From: Pseudomonadota bacterium
Lineage (GTDB): Bacteria; Desulfobacterota; Desulfobacteria; Desulfobacterales; Desulfosarcinaceae
DNA: 64,000 nt
Direction of reading: 5' to 3'
Assembly (NCBI GenBank): GCA_023435265.1
Contig: JAEYRZ010000174.1
Span: 1-64,000 of the forward strand
The notes beneath the pieces were generated by a model. That model ran no database searches and had not been told where the DNA came from. It saw only the letters and a program-made list of their open reading frames with translations. Positions 54,449-63,587 of the stretch are shown piece after piece (positions within the stretch are counted from its first letter, which is position 1; the number at the start of each line of letters is the position of its first letter). The translations under genes were made by a program, and so were the position numbers.

Positions 54449-55453
54449 ATGCATTCGGAACAACACCAAACCAAAATTACGTTCAATGATGTCGAGCTTG
54501 CCCGACAGCTGTTCGGCGAACACAACGCCAATCTTCAGCGCATCAGTCAAAGCCTGGCCATGCAGGTTCAGGCCCGCGGCAATACCGTCCACCTTCAAGG
54601 GGAAGAATTCGCCGTTGCCCTTGCCCAGAGACTTCTGACCCAGCTGTACGGGCTGCTCAAAGAACGTTATCCCATTTACCCCAATGATATCGATTACGCC
54701 CTGCGGCTTCTGAGCGCAGACCACAATGCGCAATTAAAGGATATTTTTCTCGATACCGTCTACATCACCAACAAAAAACAGACCATTACCCCGAAAAGCC
54801 GCAACCAGAAAGATTATATCGATGCCATCCGCACCCATGACATCGTGTTCGGGGTCGGCCCGGCGGGAACGGGAAAAACCTATCTGGCCATGGCCATGGC
54901 GGTGGCCGCACTGACCAAGGGGGCGGTCACCCGCATCATCCTGACCCGCCCGGCTGTGGAAGCCGGCGAAACGCTTGGTTTCCTGCCCGGCGATCTGGCC
55001 GAGAAAGTCGATCCCTACCTGCGGCCGCTCTACGATGCGCTGCATGACATGATGCGCTTCGAAAAGGTTTCCGGCCTGATGCAGCAAGGGATCATCGAGG
55101 TGGCCCCCATCGCCTTCATGCGCGGCCGCACGCTCAACGATGCCTTCGTGATTCTGGACGAAGCGCAGAACACCACCTCCGAGCAGATGAAGATGTTTCT
55201 TACGCGCATCGGCTTCAATTCGAAAGCCGTGATCACCGGCGATATCACTCAAATCGACCTGCCCGCTCATAAATCTTCCGGTCTCGTGGAGGCCAAGCAA
55301 ATTCTGGCGCATATAGAAGGAATCCGGTTTGTCTATTTCACACAAAGGGATGTGGTCCGGCACCGGTTGGTGCAGGACATCATCCAGGCGTATGAAGCGG
55401 CGACCCGGCTCAAAGCCGAGGCGGCAAACGGCAAGCCTGCGGTGACGCCTTGA
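54449..55453 (+). CDS. phoH: PhoH-like RNA-associated ATPase
   Basis: A 334-residue P-loop ATPase of the PhoH/YbeZ family. An N-terminal KH-like RNA-binding region (about 10-100) is followed by FGVGPAGTGKTYLAMAMAV (Walker A) and DAFVILDEAQNTT (Walker B), with RGRTLND and TGDITQIDLP further on. It cooperates with YbeY in rRNA maturation. The start ATG 54449 has only a modest ribosome-binding site. It heads phoH-pgpH-ybeY, a widely conserved order. Confidence 0.93.
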   Translation: MHSEQHQTKITFNDVELARQLFGEHNANLQRISQSLAMQVQARGNTVHLQGEEFAVALAQRLLTQLYGLLKERYPIYPNDIDYALRLLSADHNAQLKDIFLDTVYITNKKQTITPKSRNQKDYIDAIRTHDIVFGVGPAGTGKTYLAMAMAVAALTKGAVTRIILTRPAVEAGETLGFLPGDLAEKVDPYLRPLYDALHDMMRFEKVSGLMQQGIIEVAPIAFMRGRTLNDAFVILDEAQNTTSEQMKMFLTRIGFNSKAVITGDITQIDLPAHKSSGLVEAKQILAHIEGIRFVYFTQRDVVRHRLVQDIIQAYEAATRLKAEAANGKPAVTP

Positions 55454-55465
55454 AAATGTCTCTCT

Positions 55466-57880
55466 ATGATGGGCAGTGAAAGTAAAATAAAAGGATACCG
55501 TTTCGCCGCATTGCCCGACAGGGCCGTGCGCTGGTTTTTGCTGGTTCTGCTGGTGGCGCTTTTTCTCTTGCTGCTCTACCCCAACCTGTTGATCCAGCCG
55601 CACCGCTATCGACTTGGCGATATCGCCGCGTATGACGTCAAGGCCTCCGAAGACTTTTTCGTCGAAGACCAGGAGGCGACCGAGGCCAGCCGCCAGGCGA
55701 CCGCCGACCGGATCCTGACGGTTTACGATTACGATCCCGGCGTTGCCCATCGCCTGACGAACCAAATGAATGCCGCATTCGCCGAGATGCGGAACTCCCT
55801 GCTCGACTTCAACGCCGATCACCAGCGGCCGCCCTCTGCGCCGGCCGGAGGGGAGAGTGCCGGCGACCGGAACTGGCGCAGCGAGCGGGAGAACGCACTG
55901 TGGACCCAGAAGGCGCGATTCGAAACGCAGACCGGCTTCGAATTGAGCCGTGGCGCCCTTAAGCTGCTGATCAACGAAGGATTTTCCCCTCAGCTGGCGC
56001 AACTGGCGGTGCGCATCATCGAAGAGATACTGGACAACGGAGTAGTCGCCAACAAGGAGATCCTGCTTCGGGAACTCGATAAAGGCATCACGCTGCGCAA
56101 CGTGGTGAACCAGACGGAAAAAACCGTTTTCAGCCTCCGGCAGTACTATGGTCCCGACCAGGCCAGAACCATGGTGCGGGTTACGGCCGAACCGCTGGTG
56201 CGGGATTTGAATTACAATGTGACCAACCTGCTCGTGGATTTGATCCAGCGCGCATTGCAGCCCAACATCACCATGAACCGCAATGAAACCGAGCGGCGCC
56301 GGGGCCAGGCACTGGCCGATCTGAAACCGGTCATGTTCCAGGTCAAGGCGGGCGAAATGGTCCTGCGCGAAGGAGAACGCGTAACGAATGAGCATCTCCT
56401 GAAGCTCGAAGCGATGCGCAGCCAGGCGGAAAACAGGCGCATCGCCGCTTCGGGCGTGGGCGCCGCCGTTATCCTGGCCTTGTTGCTGGCGGGTGCCCAC
56501 TGGCTCTACCTCCGCCATCCCCAGCATGCCCGCCTCGATACCAACCGCAACCTGCTGTTCATGGCCGTGGCGATGGTGATGGTCTTTCTGATCGTCAAAA
56601 TGGTGGACGGACTCTCCGACCTGCTGGTCTCCAACAGCGCCTTCGCCATCCCGGACGACGCCGTTGTTTATGCCGTGCCGGCGGCGGTCGGCGCCATGCT
56701 GGTGTGCATCTTCATCGGATTCGAAATCGCCCTGCCCTTCGGCCTGATCGGTGGATTGTGCTCGGCCATGCTGATCGGCCAGGGCCTGGACTTCTTTATC
56801 TTCTTCCTGATCAACAGCGCCATGGCCGCCTACTGGGTCCGGCACCACCGCGAGCGCAAGGCGTTCATCATCGCGGGCGCCAAGCTCGGCCTGCTGAACA
56901 TGGTCGTGGCCACCGTGCTGAGCATCTATGCGTCGGATTTTGCGGCCATGGATCTACTGTGGATTTGGAGCATGGCATTTCTGGGCGGCATCGCCAGCGC
57001 CATCATCACGCTCGGCAGCGCACCGCTCATGGAAATGGCATTCGGATTCACCACCGATATCACGCTTCTCGAACTTGCCAACCTGGACCGGCCGATTCTG
57101 CGCCAGCTGATGCTGGAAGCGCCCGGCACCTATCACCATTCGGTCATCGTGGGTTCGCTGGTGGAGGCCGCAGCGGCCGACATTGGCGCCAATCCGCTGC
57201 TGGCGAAGGTTTGCGGTTACTACCACGATATCGGCAAGGTCAAGAAGCCGCTGTACTTCATCGAAAATCAAACCAACGGCCGCAACAAGCACGACAAGCT
57301 CGCGCCGTCCATGTCGAGCCTCATTCTGATCGCCCACATCAAGGACGGCATCGAGATCGCCCGCAAGAACAAGCTGGGCCAGGCGATCATCGATACGATC
57401 CAGCAGCATCACGGCACCAGCCTGATCAGCTACTTTTATGAGAAAGCCAGACAGGTAAAGGGCAGTGCCGGCGTCAAAGTGGATCATTTCCGCTATCCAG
57501 GCCCCAAACCGCAAACCCGCGAAGCGGGGCTGGTCATGCTGGCCGATGTGGTCGAAGCCGCCTCGCGTACGTTGGAAAACCCCACACCGGCCCGCATTCA
57601 GGGGCTGGTGCAGCACCTGATCAATAAGATTTTCTCCGACGGGCAGCTCGACGAATGCGAACTCACGCTCAAGGACCTTCACCGGATTGCGAAGAGCTTC
57701 AACAAAATCCTGTACGGAATCCATCACCATCGCATCGAGTACGCCGAAGCCGCCAACAAGGAGGATGTGAAAGGTAAAAATGGCAGTTCTGATCGACAAC
57801 CAGCAGACAAGGCACCGCGTCAGGAAGAGGGCGCTCCAAAAAAAGGCGAAAGCCATCTTAAGCGCCTTGGGCTCTCCTGA
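55466..57880 (+). CDS. 7TM-HD phosphohydrolase (PgpH/YqfF, c-di-AMP phosphodiesterase type)
   Basis: An 804-residue membrane enzyme. One helix (about 20-45) precedes an extracytoplasmic 7TMR-HDED domain (about 50-320), then seven helices (about 325-510) and a cytoplasmic HD domain with TYHHSVIVGSLVEAAAADIG, YYHDIGKVKKP and QQHHG. Members such as PgpH hydrolyse c-di-AMP. Whether this bacterium makes c-di-AMP is not visible here. The last 101 bases overlap ybeY in another frame, and the C-terminal tail (KGKNGSSDRQPADKAPRQEE) is disordered. Confidence 0.9.
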   Translation: MMGSESKIKGYRFAALPDRAVRWFLLVLLVALFLLLLYPNLLIQPHRYRLGDIAAYDVKASEDFFVEDQEATEASRQATADRILTVYDYDPGVAHRLTNQMNAAFAEMRNSLLDFNADHQRPPSAPAGGESAGDRNWRSERENALWTQKARFETQTGFELSRGALKLLINEGFSPQLAQLAVRIIEEILDNGVVANKEILLRELDKGITLRNVVNQTEKTVFSLRQYYGPDQARTMVRVTAEPLVRDLNYNVTNLLVDLIQRALQPNITMNRNETERRRGQALADLKPVMFQVKAGEMVLREGERVTNEHLLKLEAMRSQAENRRIAASGVGAAVILALLLAGAHWLYLRHPQHARLDTNRNLLFMAVAMVMVFLIVKMVDGLSDLLVSNSAFAIPDDAVVYAVPAAVGAMLVCIFIGFEIALPFGLIGGLCSAMLIGQGLDFFIFFLINSAMAAYWVRHHRERKAFIIAGAKLGLLNMVVATVLSIYASDFAAMDLLWIWSMAFLGGIASAIITLGSAPLMEMAFGFTTDITLLELANLDRPILRQLMLEAPGTYHHSVIVGSLVEAAAADIGANPLLAKVCGYYHDIGKVKKPLYFIENQTNGRNKHDKLAPSMSSLILIAHIKDGIEIARKNKLGQAIIDTIQQHHGTSLISYFYEKARQVKGSAGVKVDHFRYPGPKPQTREAGLVMLADVVEAASRTLENPTPARIQGLVQHLINKIFSDGQLDECELTLKDLHRIAKSFNKILYGIHHHRIEYAEAANKEDVKGKNGSSDRQPADKAPRQEEGAPKKGESHLKRLGLS

Positions 57881-58304
57881 CGGAGAACTTTCGCTGGTCC
57901 TGGTGGATGACGAACGCATCGCCCAACTCAATCAGTCGTATCTCCACCACCGCGGACCGACCAATGTGATCTCGTTCGCAATGCGCGAGGGCGCGTGCAG
58001 CCAGATCAACCCGCACCTTCTGGGCGATGTGGTGATATCGATGGACACCTGCGCCGCGGAGGCCGAGGCGGGCGGCCTGACGATGGAAACCCGCCTCGAC
58101 CAGTTGATGATCCATGGCATTCTGCACCTTTTCGGATATGATCATGTCCGCGACAAAGCCAAAGCCCGTGCGATGAAAGCCAAGAGCGACGCGCTGCTGG
58201 CGTTGATCGACGCGCAAACGGCCGTTTCGCCCGCCGGGCGGACGAAAGCAGCCCAATCGAAAGCCCGAAACAAAGCCGGCCGGCCATCCGCTGCGAACCG
58301 CTGA
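57780..58304 (+). CDS. ybeY: rRNA maturation RNase YbeY
   Basis: A 174-residue zinc endoribonuclease that trims the 3' end of 16S rRNA and takes part in ribosome quality control. The metal motif MIHGILHLFGYDH is intact and THH/TNVISF (here PTNVISFA) is conserved. The start at 57780 has a GGAGG and AAAGG upstream and gives the normal N-terminal length, so the 101-base overlap with pgpH is real. The C-terminal 35 residues are a basic, Ala/Lys-rich tail beyond the E. coli length. Confidence 0.92.
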   Translation: MAVLIDNQQTRHRVRKRALQKKAKAILSALGSPDGELSLVLVDDERIAQLNQSYLHHRGPTNVISFAMREGACSQINPHLLGDVVISMDTCAAEAEAGGLTMETRLDQLMIHGILHLFGYDHVRDKAKARAMKAKSDALLALIDAQTAVSPAGRTKAAQSKARNKAGRPSAANR

Positions 58305-58348
58305 AGCAGAGTACGGCCGCTTACCGACCCACAATCGGAGGAGAAGCG

Positions 58349-59071
58349 ATGCCCAGTTTAACTGTGATGGTCGACCATGTCGCGGCGCTTCGCCAGGCGA
58401 TGCAGAGCACGACCCCCGATCCGGTTTCGGCCGCTACGCTGGCCGAACTGGCCGGCGCGGACGGCATCGGTGTTTACCTGCGTGAGGACCGCGGCGATTT
58501 GACCGAAAGAGATGTGCGGTTGCTGCGCCAGACGGTGCACACGCGCCTGATTCTTCATATGGCGGCCTCCTCGGAGATGGTCGGCAATGCACTCGACATC
58601 AAACCCCAGCGCGTGGTGCTGATGCCGGAGATCCGCAAGGAGGCGCCCGTCGAAACCGGCCTGGATCTGGGGGCCCAGGGCAAGACGCTGTACGAAATCA
58701 TCGACACCCTGCAGTCCAACAACATCAGCGTCGGACTGTGCATTCAGCCCGACCCGCACCAGGCCAAGCTGGCGCATCAGCTGCGCGCCGACTGGGTACT
58801 GATCCACGCCGGGCGTTTGCGTGCAGCGACCACACCCCAAACCCAGCACCAGGAACTCAGCCGGATCGTGGATACGGTCAAGATGGCGCACAAGCTGCGC
58901 ATTCACATCGCCGTCGGCAGGGGACTTGATTACCGGCTGATCAAACTTTTCGGCGGCATTCCGGAAATCGACGAATTCAGCATCGGCCGAGACATTCTGG
59001 CGCGCGCCCTGCTGTTGGGTCTCGACCGTGCCGTCAGGGAGATGATTGCGCTGATCCGTTCAGGCGTTTAA
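58349..59071 (+). CDS. PdxJ-family TIM barrel lacking the catalytic residues
   Basis: A 240-residue protein homologous over its whole length to pyridoxine 5'-phosphate synthase (MVDHVAALRQ, PDPVSAA, LAGADGIGVYLREDR, KPQRVVLMPEIR). Compared with E. coli PdxJ, the three acid-base residues are lost: His45 is Tyr43, Glu72 is His70, His193 is Arg191. Binding residues also change: Asn9 to Met7, Arg20 to Met18, His52 to Asp50, His216 to Arg214. Asp9, His10 and Arg45 are kept. It sits where pdxJ usually lies (ybeY-pdxJ-nnr) with GGAGGAG before its ATG, and the frame is intact, so it is under selection. It may be a scaffold, a ligand sensor or a new enzyme. Confidence 0.85.
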   Translation: MPSLTVMVDHVAALRQAMQSTTPDPVSAATLAELAGADGIGVYLREDRGDLTERDVRLLRQTVHTRLILHMAASSEMVGNALDIKPQRVVLMPEIRKEAPVETGLDLGAQGKTLYEIIDTLQSNNISVGLCIQPDPHQAKLAHQLRADWVLIHAGRLRAATTPQTQHQELSRIVDTVKMAHKLRIHIAVGRGLDYRLIKLFGGIPEIDEFSIGRDILARALLLGLDRAVREMIALIRSGV

Positions 59072-59142
59072 CGACGCCCCTCTCGCCCCGATGACGGAAA
59101 CCCGTCGAAAGCCACTTTCAGACAACCGTGTAAAGGAACCGT

Positions 59143-60720
59143 ATGCTCATCGTCACCGCCTCTGAAATGCAGGCCATGGATCGCATGACCATCGAACAGT
59201 TCGATCTTCCCGGACGATTGCTCATGGAGAACGCCGGCCGCGGCGCGGCGCGCTGCTTTCTGAAGCGGATCTATCCGCAGGCCCCCGGAACGGTCGGCGT
59301 CCTCGCCGGACGCGGCAACAACGGTGGTGACGGGTTCGTCATCGCGCGCTGCCTCGCGCAGCGCGGCATCGATGTGCGGGTTTTCCTGCTGAGCGGGCAA
59401 AGCCGCGTGCAGGGCGATGCCGCCGCCAATCTGCGGCTGCTGCCCCGATGGGGCGTGCCGCTGATCGAGATCCCCGATACCGACCATTTCAGCCGACACA
59501 CGCAAGAAATGCAGCGCTGTGCCAGTTGGATCGATGCGCTGCTGGGAACCGGGTTGACCGCCGAAGTGACAGGCTACTTCCGGCAGGTGATCGAATTCGT
59601 CAACGCGCTCGGCCGCCCCGTTCTGGCCGTGGATATCCCCTCGGGACTGAATGCGGATACCGGCCATCCCTGCGGCGCCTGTGTTCGGGCTGCGGCAACC
59701 GCCACTTTCGGATACCCCAAAATCGGTCACGTGGTGTTTCCCGGTGTTCAATTCTGCGGAACCCTGGACGTGATCGACATCGGCATTCCGCCGGCCGTGC
59801 CGCAATCGGTCGATCCACGCCAGATGCTGATCACTGCTCAACACGTGCGCCCACTGATTGCGCGCCGCGCTCCCGACAGCCATAAAGGCAGCCACGGACA
59901 TGTGCTGGTCGTGGCCGGAGCGCCGGGGAAAACCGGCGCTGCAGTCCTGGCCAGCGCCGCGGCCCTGCGCGCCGGGGCAGGACTGGTCTCGCTCGGCATT
60001 GCCGGCTGTTTGAATCCGGTGGTCGAGGCCCATACGATCGAAGCCATGACCCTGCCCCTGCCCGATGCCGGCGACGGCCTGCTCACCTTGGCGGCCTTCG
60101 ACACCATTGCCGCGGCCGCCGCGGGCAAGCGCGTTCTGGCCCTGGGACCCGGCCTGGGTACGGCGCCCGCAACGCGCGACCTGGTCCGGCGCATTCTTCG
60201 CGAAATAGATCTGCCGCTGGTTCTGGATGCCGACGGCTTGAACAACGTCGCCGGCGAAGCCGAAGCGGCGGCTGCCCGCCCGGCGCCCCTGGTGCTTACG
60301 CCCCACCCGGGCGAAGCCGCCCGCTTGATCGGCTGCAGTGCCGACGCGGTCCAACGCGACCGCCTGAAGGCGGCCCGCCGCATCGCGGCCGACTTCGAGG
60401 CCGTGGTGGTGTTGAAGGGGGCACGCACGGTCGTGGCCGAACCCGGCGGACGGGTCTGGATCAATCCGACCGGCAACCCCGGCATGGCCAGCGGAGGGAT
60501 GGGCGATGTCCTGACCGGCGTGATCGCAGGACTCCTGGCCCAGGGCTGCACGCCCCTTTCCGCTGCTCAGGCCGGAACCTATATTCATGGAGCGGCGGCC
60601 GATCGCCTGGCCCGCGAGCGTCCCTACGGCTATCTTGCCGGAGAGGTGCTCGATGCGGTTCCGTTCGCCATCCGGGATACCCTCGCCGATCCGCCCGCCC
60701 CTTTCGAGCTTCAATGGTGA
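59143..60720 (+). CDS. nnr: Bifunctional NAD(P)H-hydrate repair enzyme
   Basis: A 525-residue fusion. The N-terminal epimerase (YjeF_N, about 1-215) shows GRLLMENAGRGAAR and AGRGNNGGDGFV; the C-terminal ADP/ATP-dependent dehydratase (about 230-520) shows GAPGKTGAAVLAS, LGPGLGTAPATR, VLDADGLNNV, HPGEAARL and the catalytic NPGMASGGMGDVLTG. Together they restore NADH and NADPH from their hydrated forms. Nnr is normally near acpS and tsaE; here acpS is missing from the series. Confidence 0.95.
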   Translation: MLIVTASEMQAMDRMTIEQFDLPGRLLMENAGRGAARCFLKRIYPQAPGTVGVLAGRGNNGGDGFVIARCLAQRGIDVRVFLLSGQSRVQGDAAANLRLLPRWGVPLIEIPDTDHFSRHTQEMQRCASWIDALLGTGLTAEVTGYFRQVIEFVNALGRPVLAVDIPSGLNADTGHPCGACVRAAATATFGYPKIGHVVFPGVQFCGTLDVIDIGIPPAVPQSVDPRQMLITAQHVRPLIARRAPDSHKGSHGHVLVVAGAPGKTGAAVLASAAALRAGAGLVSLGIAGCLNPVVEAHTIEAMTLPLPDAGDGLLTLAAFDTIAAAAAGKRVLALGPGLGTAPATRDLVRRILREIDLPLVLDADGLNNVAGEAEAAAARPAPLVLTPHPGEAARLIGCSADAVQRDRLKAARRIAADFEAVVVLKGARTVVAEPGGRVWINPTGNPGMASGGMGDVLTGVIAGLLAQGCTPLSAAQAGTYIHGAAADRLARERPYGYLAGEVLDAVPFAIRDTLADPPAPFELQW

Positions 60721-60729
60721 TGGGCCTGC

Positions 60730-61239
60730 ATGGCACACGATTTCGAATATTGCTTCCGCAGTTGCGCACAGGACCAGACACGTGCCATGGGCGCCGCATT
60801 GGGCCGCCTGTTGCTGAACGGCCGGGTGCTGCTGCTGACCGGCGGTCTGGGCAGCGGCAAAACCTGTTTCGTCCAGGGGCTGGCCCGCGGCCTGGAAGTT
60901 CCCGCGGACTTCGACATCACCAGCCCCACCTACACCCTGATCCACGAGTACCCCGGCCGCCTCGCCCTGCTGCATGTCGATTTATACCGTCTTGAAACGA
61001 TCGAGGATGCGGATGACATCGGGTTATGGGAACTGCTGACGCGTCCGGCCGTCTTGGCCGTGGAGTGGGCCGAACGGCTGGAGGCGGATTATTGGCCGCC
61101 GGACGCCCTGCATATCGACTTCAAGTGCCTGCCGCATGACCACCGCTGCCTGCGTTTTTTTGGCCATGGACTTGAAGGAGACAATCTGATAGACAAGCTG
61201 GCCCGAATCGGTTCCGGCATGTGCAACGGTTTAGAATAG
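60730..61239 (+). CDS. tsaE: tRNA threonylcarbamoyladenosine biosynthesis ATPase TsaE
   Basis: A 169-residue P-loop protein required, with TsaB, TsaC and TsaD, for t6A at position 37 of tRNAs. The Walker A is LTGGLGSGKTCFVQG; SPTYTLIHEY and HVDLYRLET are conserved, as is AVEWAERLE. It follows nnr by nine bases and precedes lysC by 13, so all are likely on one transcript. Confidence 0.95.
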   Translation: MAHDFEYCFRSCAQDQTRAMGAALGRLLLNGRVLLLTGGLGSGKTCFVQGLARGLEVPADFDITSPTYTLIHEYPGRLALLHVDLYRLETIEDADDIGLWELLTRPAVLAVEWAERLEADYWPPDALHIDFKCLPHDHRCLRFFGHGLEGDNLIDKLARIGSGMCNGLE

Positions 61240-61252
61240 GAGTATGCAGCAA

Positions 61253-62473
61253 ATGGCGCTCGTGGTTCAAAAATATGGAGGCACCTCTGTAGCGAATGTC
61301 GACCGCATCCGCAATGTCGCCGTGCGTGTGACCAAGTCTTACGATCAGGGGCACAACATGGTGGTCATCCTGTCTGCGATGGCCGGGGTCACGGACGGAT
61401 TGATCGAGCTGGCCCGCAAAGCTGCCCCGGAACCGCGGAAACGAGAATTGGACGTGCTTCTGGCCACAGGCGAGCAGACCACCGCTGCGCTCCTGGCCAT
61501 GATGCTGATCGATATGGGCTATAACGCCTGCTCGATGCTGGGCCACCAGGCCCAGGTGGTCACCGACGGCGACTACGGCAATGCGCGCATTCTGGAAATC
61601 GGAACCGGACGTATCCGCGAACTGCTTCAAAAGCGCACCATCATCGTGGTCGCCGGGTTCCAGGGCGAAGACATCAAAGGCAACATCACCACGCTGGGTC
61701 GCGGCGGGTCGGATACGTCGGCCGTGGCCATCGCCGCGGCGCTGAACGCCGATGTCTGCGAAATCTATACCGACGTGAACGGCGTGTACACCGCCGACCC
61801 AAACGTGTGCCCCAAGGCCCGCAAGCTCAAGACCGTTTCCTACGACGAGATGCTCGATATGGCCAGCTTGGGCGCCAAGGTTCTGCAGATCCGGTCGGTG
61901 GGCTTCGCCAAAAAGTACAACATACCCGTGCATGTCCGGTCGTCCTTCAGCGATGAGGAGGGTACCATGGTCGTCAGTGAAGATTCGGGAATGGAGCAAC
62001 TGGTCGTTTCCGCCGTGGCTCAGGACAAAAATCAGGCCCGCGTAACGATCACCAAGGTGCCCGACCAGCCGGGCATCGCCGCCAAGATTTTTTCACCCAT
62101 CGCCGAAGCCGGCATCGTTGTGGATATGATCATCCAGAATACCCGTCAGGGCGGCAAGACGGATATCTCTTTTACCGTACCCAAAGCAGATTTCAAACGC
62201 ACCATGGAAATCGGGAAGAAGATCGCAGGCGGGATCGGGGCCGACGGCGTACTGGGCGATATGAACATCGCCAAGGTATCGGTGATCGGCGTGGGTATGA
62301 AGAACCACGCCGGCGTGGCCTCGGTCATGTTCAATACCCTGGCGCGCGAAAACATCAACATCATCATGATCGCCACGTCGGAAATCCGCATCTCGTGCGC
62401 CATCGACGAGAAGTATACCGAACTGGCGGTGCGTGTTCTGCATACGGCCTTCGGTTTGGATGCCGAGGACTGA
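61253..62473 (+). CDS. lysC: Aspartate kinase, two-ACT-domain type
   Basis: A 406-residue enzyme for the first step of lysine, threonine and methionine synthesis. The kinase domain (about 1-245) shows VQKYGGTSVANVDR, LSAMAGVTDGL and TTLGRGGSDTSAVAIA; two ACT domains (about 265-400) form the allosteric site. ATG 61253 lies about ten bases after AGGAG; ATG 61244 abuts it. Its TGA overlaps the ATG of a 42-codon gene (TGATG). Confidence 0.96.
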   Translation: MALVVQKYGGTSVANVDRIRNVAVRVTKSYDQGHNMVVILSAMAGVTDGLIELARKAAPEPRKRELDVLLATGEQTTAALLAMMLIDMGYNACSMLGHQAQVVTDGDYGNARILEIGTGRIRELLQKRTIIVVAGFQGEDIKGNITTLGRGGSDTSAVAIAAALNADVCEIYTDVNGVYTADPNVCPKARKLKTVSYDEMLDMASLGAKVLQIRSVGFAKKYNIPVHVRSSFSDEEGTMVVSEDSGMEQLVVSAVAQDKNQARVTITKVPDQPGIAAKIFSPIAEAGIVVDMIIQNTRQGGKTDISFTVPKADFKRTMEIGKKIAGGIGADGVLGDMNIAKVSVIGVGMKNHAGVASVMFNTLARENINIIMIATSEIRISCAIDEKYTELAVRVLHTAFGLDAED

Positions 62474-62601
62474 TGAGGCGCCGGTTCACCGCGCTCCGCA
62501 AGAAAATGCCGGCATTCAGCCCTGTTCAACAGGTGCTCATTCTACTTCTGGGTCTGGCGGGGTTGGGATTGACGTTGTGGCGCTTCGGGCATCTTTTCTG
62601 A
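62473..62601 (+). CDS. 42-residue single-helix membrane peptide
   Basis: A short frame beginning MRRRFTALRKKMPAFSP followed by one hydrophobic helix (VLILLLGLAGLGLTLW). The ATG overlaps the lysC stop, so re-initiation would couple the two. Basic residues before the helix suggest the N-terminus stays inside. No family is recognised and it may be non-functional, but translational coupling and the clear helix make it worth listing. Confidence 0.45.
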   Translation: MRRRFTALRKKMPAFSPVQQVLILLLGLAGLGLTLWRFGHLF

Positions 62602-62681
62602 AGACAAGCACCGGACCGGAGGCGGGATATCGTGCACGCGGCGCTCCGTTCGTTGCGTCGCCTCCTGTTAACTGACCGCCG

Positions 62682-63407
62682 TCAGCTCGCGCCGGCGGCT
62701 TCCTCGATTTCCGCAGCGATACGCGCGGCCGCGGCGGCCGGGTCGGCGGCATCCCGGATGGGGCGGCCGATCACGATATAGTCGGCACCTGCAGCCACGG
62801 CCATGGCCGGTGTGACCACCCGCTGCTGATCCTGCCGCGACATGTCCTCCCAGGCCGGTCTAATTCCTGGTGTCACCGTGATAAAATCCGGACCGAAGTG
62901 CCGCCGCACCAGGCCGACCTCGTGGCCCGAACAGACGATGCCGCTTAAACCGGCCGCACGGGCCAATCCGGCGCGGAATAAAACCAGGCGCCCGGGATCG
63001 GCGGCCTGCGCCTGCGGGTCGCCCGCGGCCTCCAGGTCCGCGGAAGAGACGGTGGTGAGCACGGTGCCCCCCAGCACGTCGACCGCTCCCGAAGCCCGCA
63101 CGGCCGCATCCAGCATGGCGCGGTTTTCGCCGCAATGGACCGTGGTGAATTTCGGCTTCAGTGCGGCCACGGCCGCCATGGCGCGTTGCACGGTGGCCGG
63201 GATATCATGCAGTTTGAGATCGAGAAACACGCCGCCGGCGGACCGCGCCACGACCCATTCCACCAGTTCCGGCCCGCAACGGATGAACAACTCCAGGCCG
63301 ATCTTGAAAATGCTCACGTGGTCCCGCAGGCGCATCACCCAGGCGCGCGCCGCTTCGGCCGAGTCGACATCCAGCGCAAAAATAAGATAGTCTTTACCGG
63401 CTTTCAT
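62682..63407 (-). CDS. pyrF: Orotidine 5'-phosphate decarboxylase
   Basis: A 241-residue TIM-barrel enzyme of the last UMP step. The active-site Lys-Asp array is intact in FLDLKLHDIPATV, with LIFALDVD at the start and TVTPGIRP and YIVIGRPI for phosphate binding. GAGGGT lies before the ATG. It is convergent with lysC and its small follower; the 80 bases between hold a few short hairpins. Confidence 0.95.
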   Translation of the reverse strand: MKAGKDYLIFALDVDSAEAARAWVMRLRDHVSIFKIGLELFIRCGPELVEWVVARSAGGVFLDLKLHDIPATVQRAMAAVAALKPKFTTVHCGENRAMLDAAVRASGAVDVLGGTVLTTVSSADLEAAGDPQAQAADPGRLVLFRAGLARAAGLSGIVCSGHEVGLVRRHFGPDFITVTPGIRPAWEDMSRQDQQRVVTPAMAVAAGADYIVIGRPIRDAADPAAAAARIAAEIEEAAGAS

Positions 63408-63587
63408 GTTTTTACCCTCAAGGTCGATAGTGATAGAAGCGTCCGTGATCCGGCTTTATAACCCAACCCGGCGCGTTTCGAAAGACACTCCGTACAAATG
63501 CTGATCAGGACATAAAATGATTGAATTATATGAGAAATTTATGGTAGCAAGAGGCTTCGAAGCGCACCGCGCGGCGGGGTCCCTGTG

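Noticed and set aside
54734..56848. 704-codon open frame antisense to phoH and pgpH
   Set aside because: It mirrors two well-supported genes; in GC-rich DNA the opposite strand is often open. Its translation is rich in His, Gln, Gly and Asp with no domain.
59068..60975. 635-codon open frame antisense to nnr
   Set aside because: Same artefact; nnr has full motifs on the + strand.
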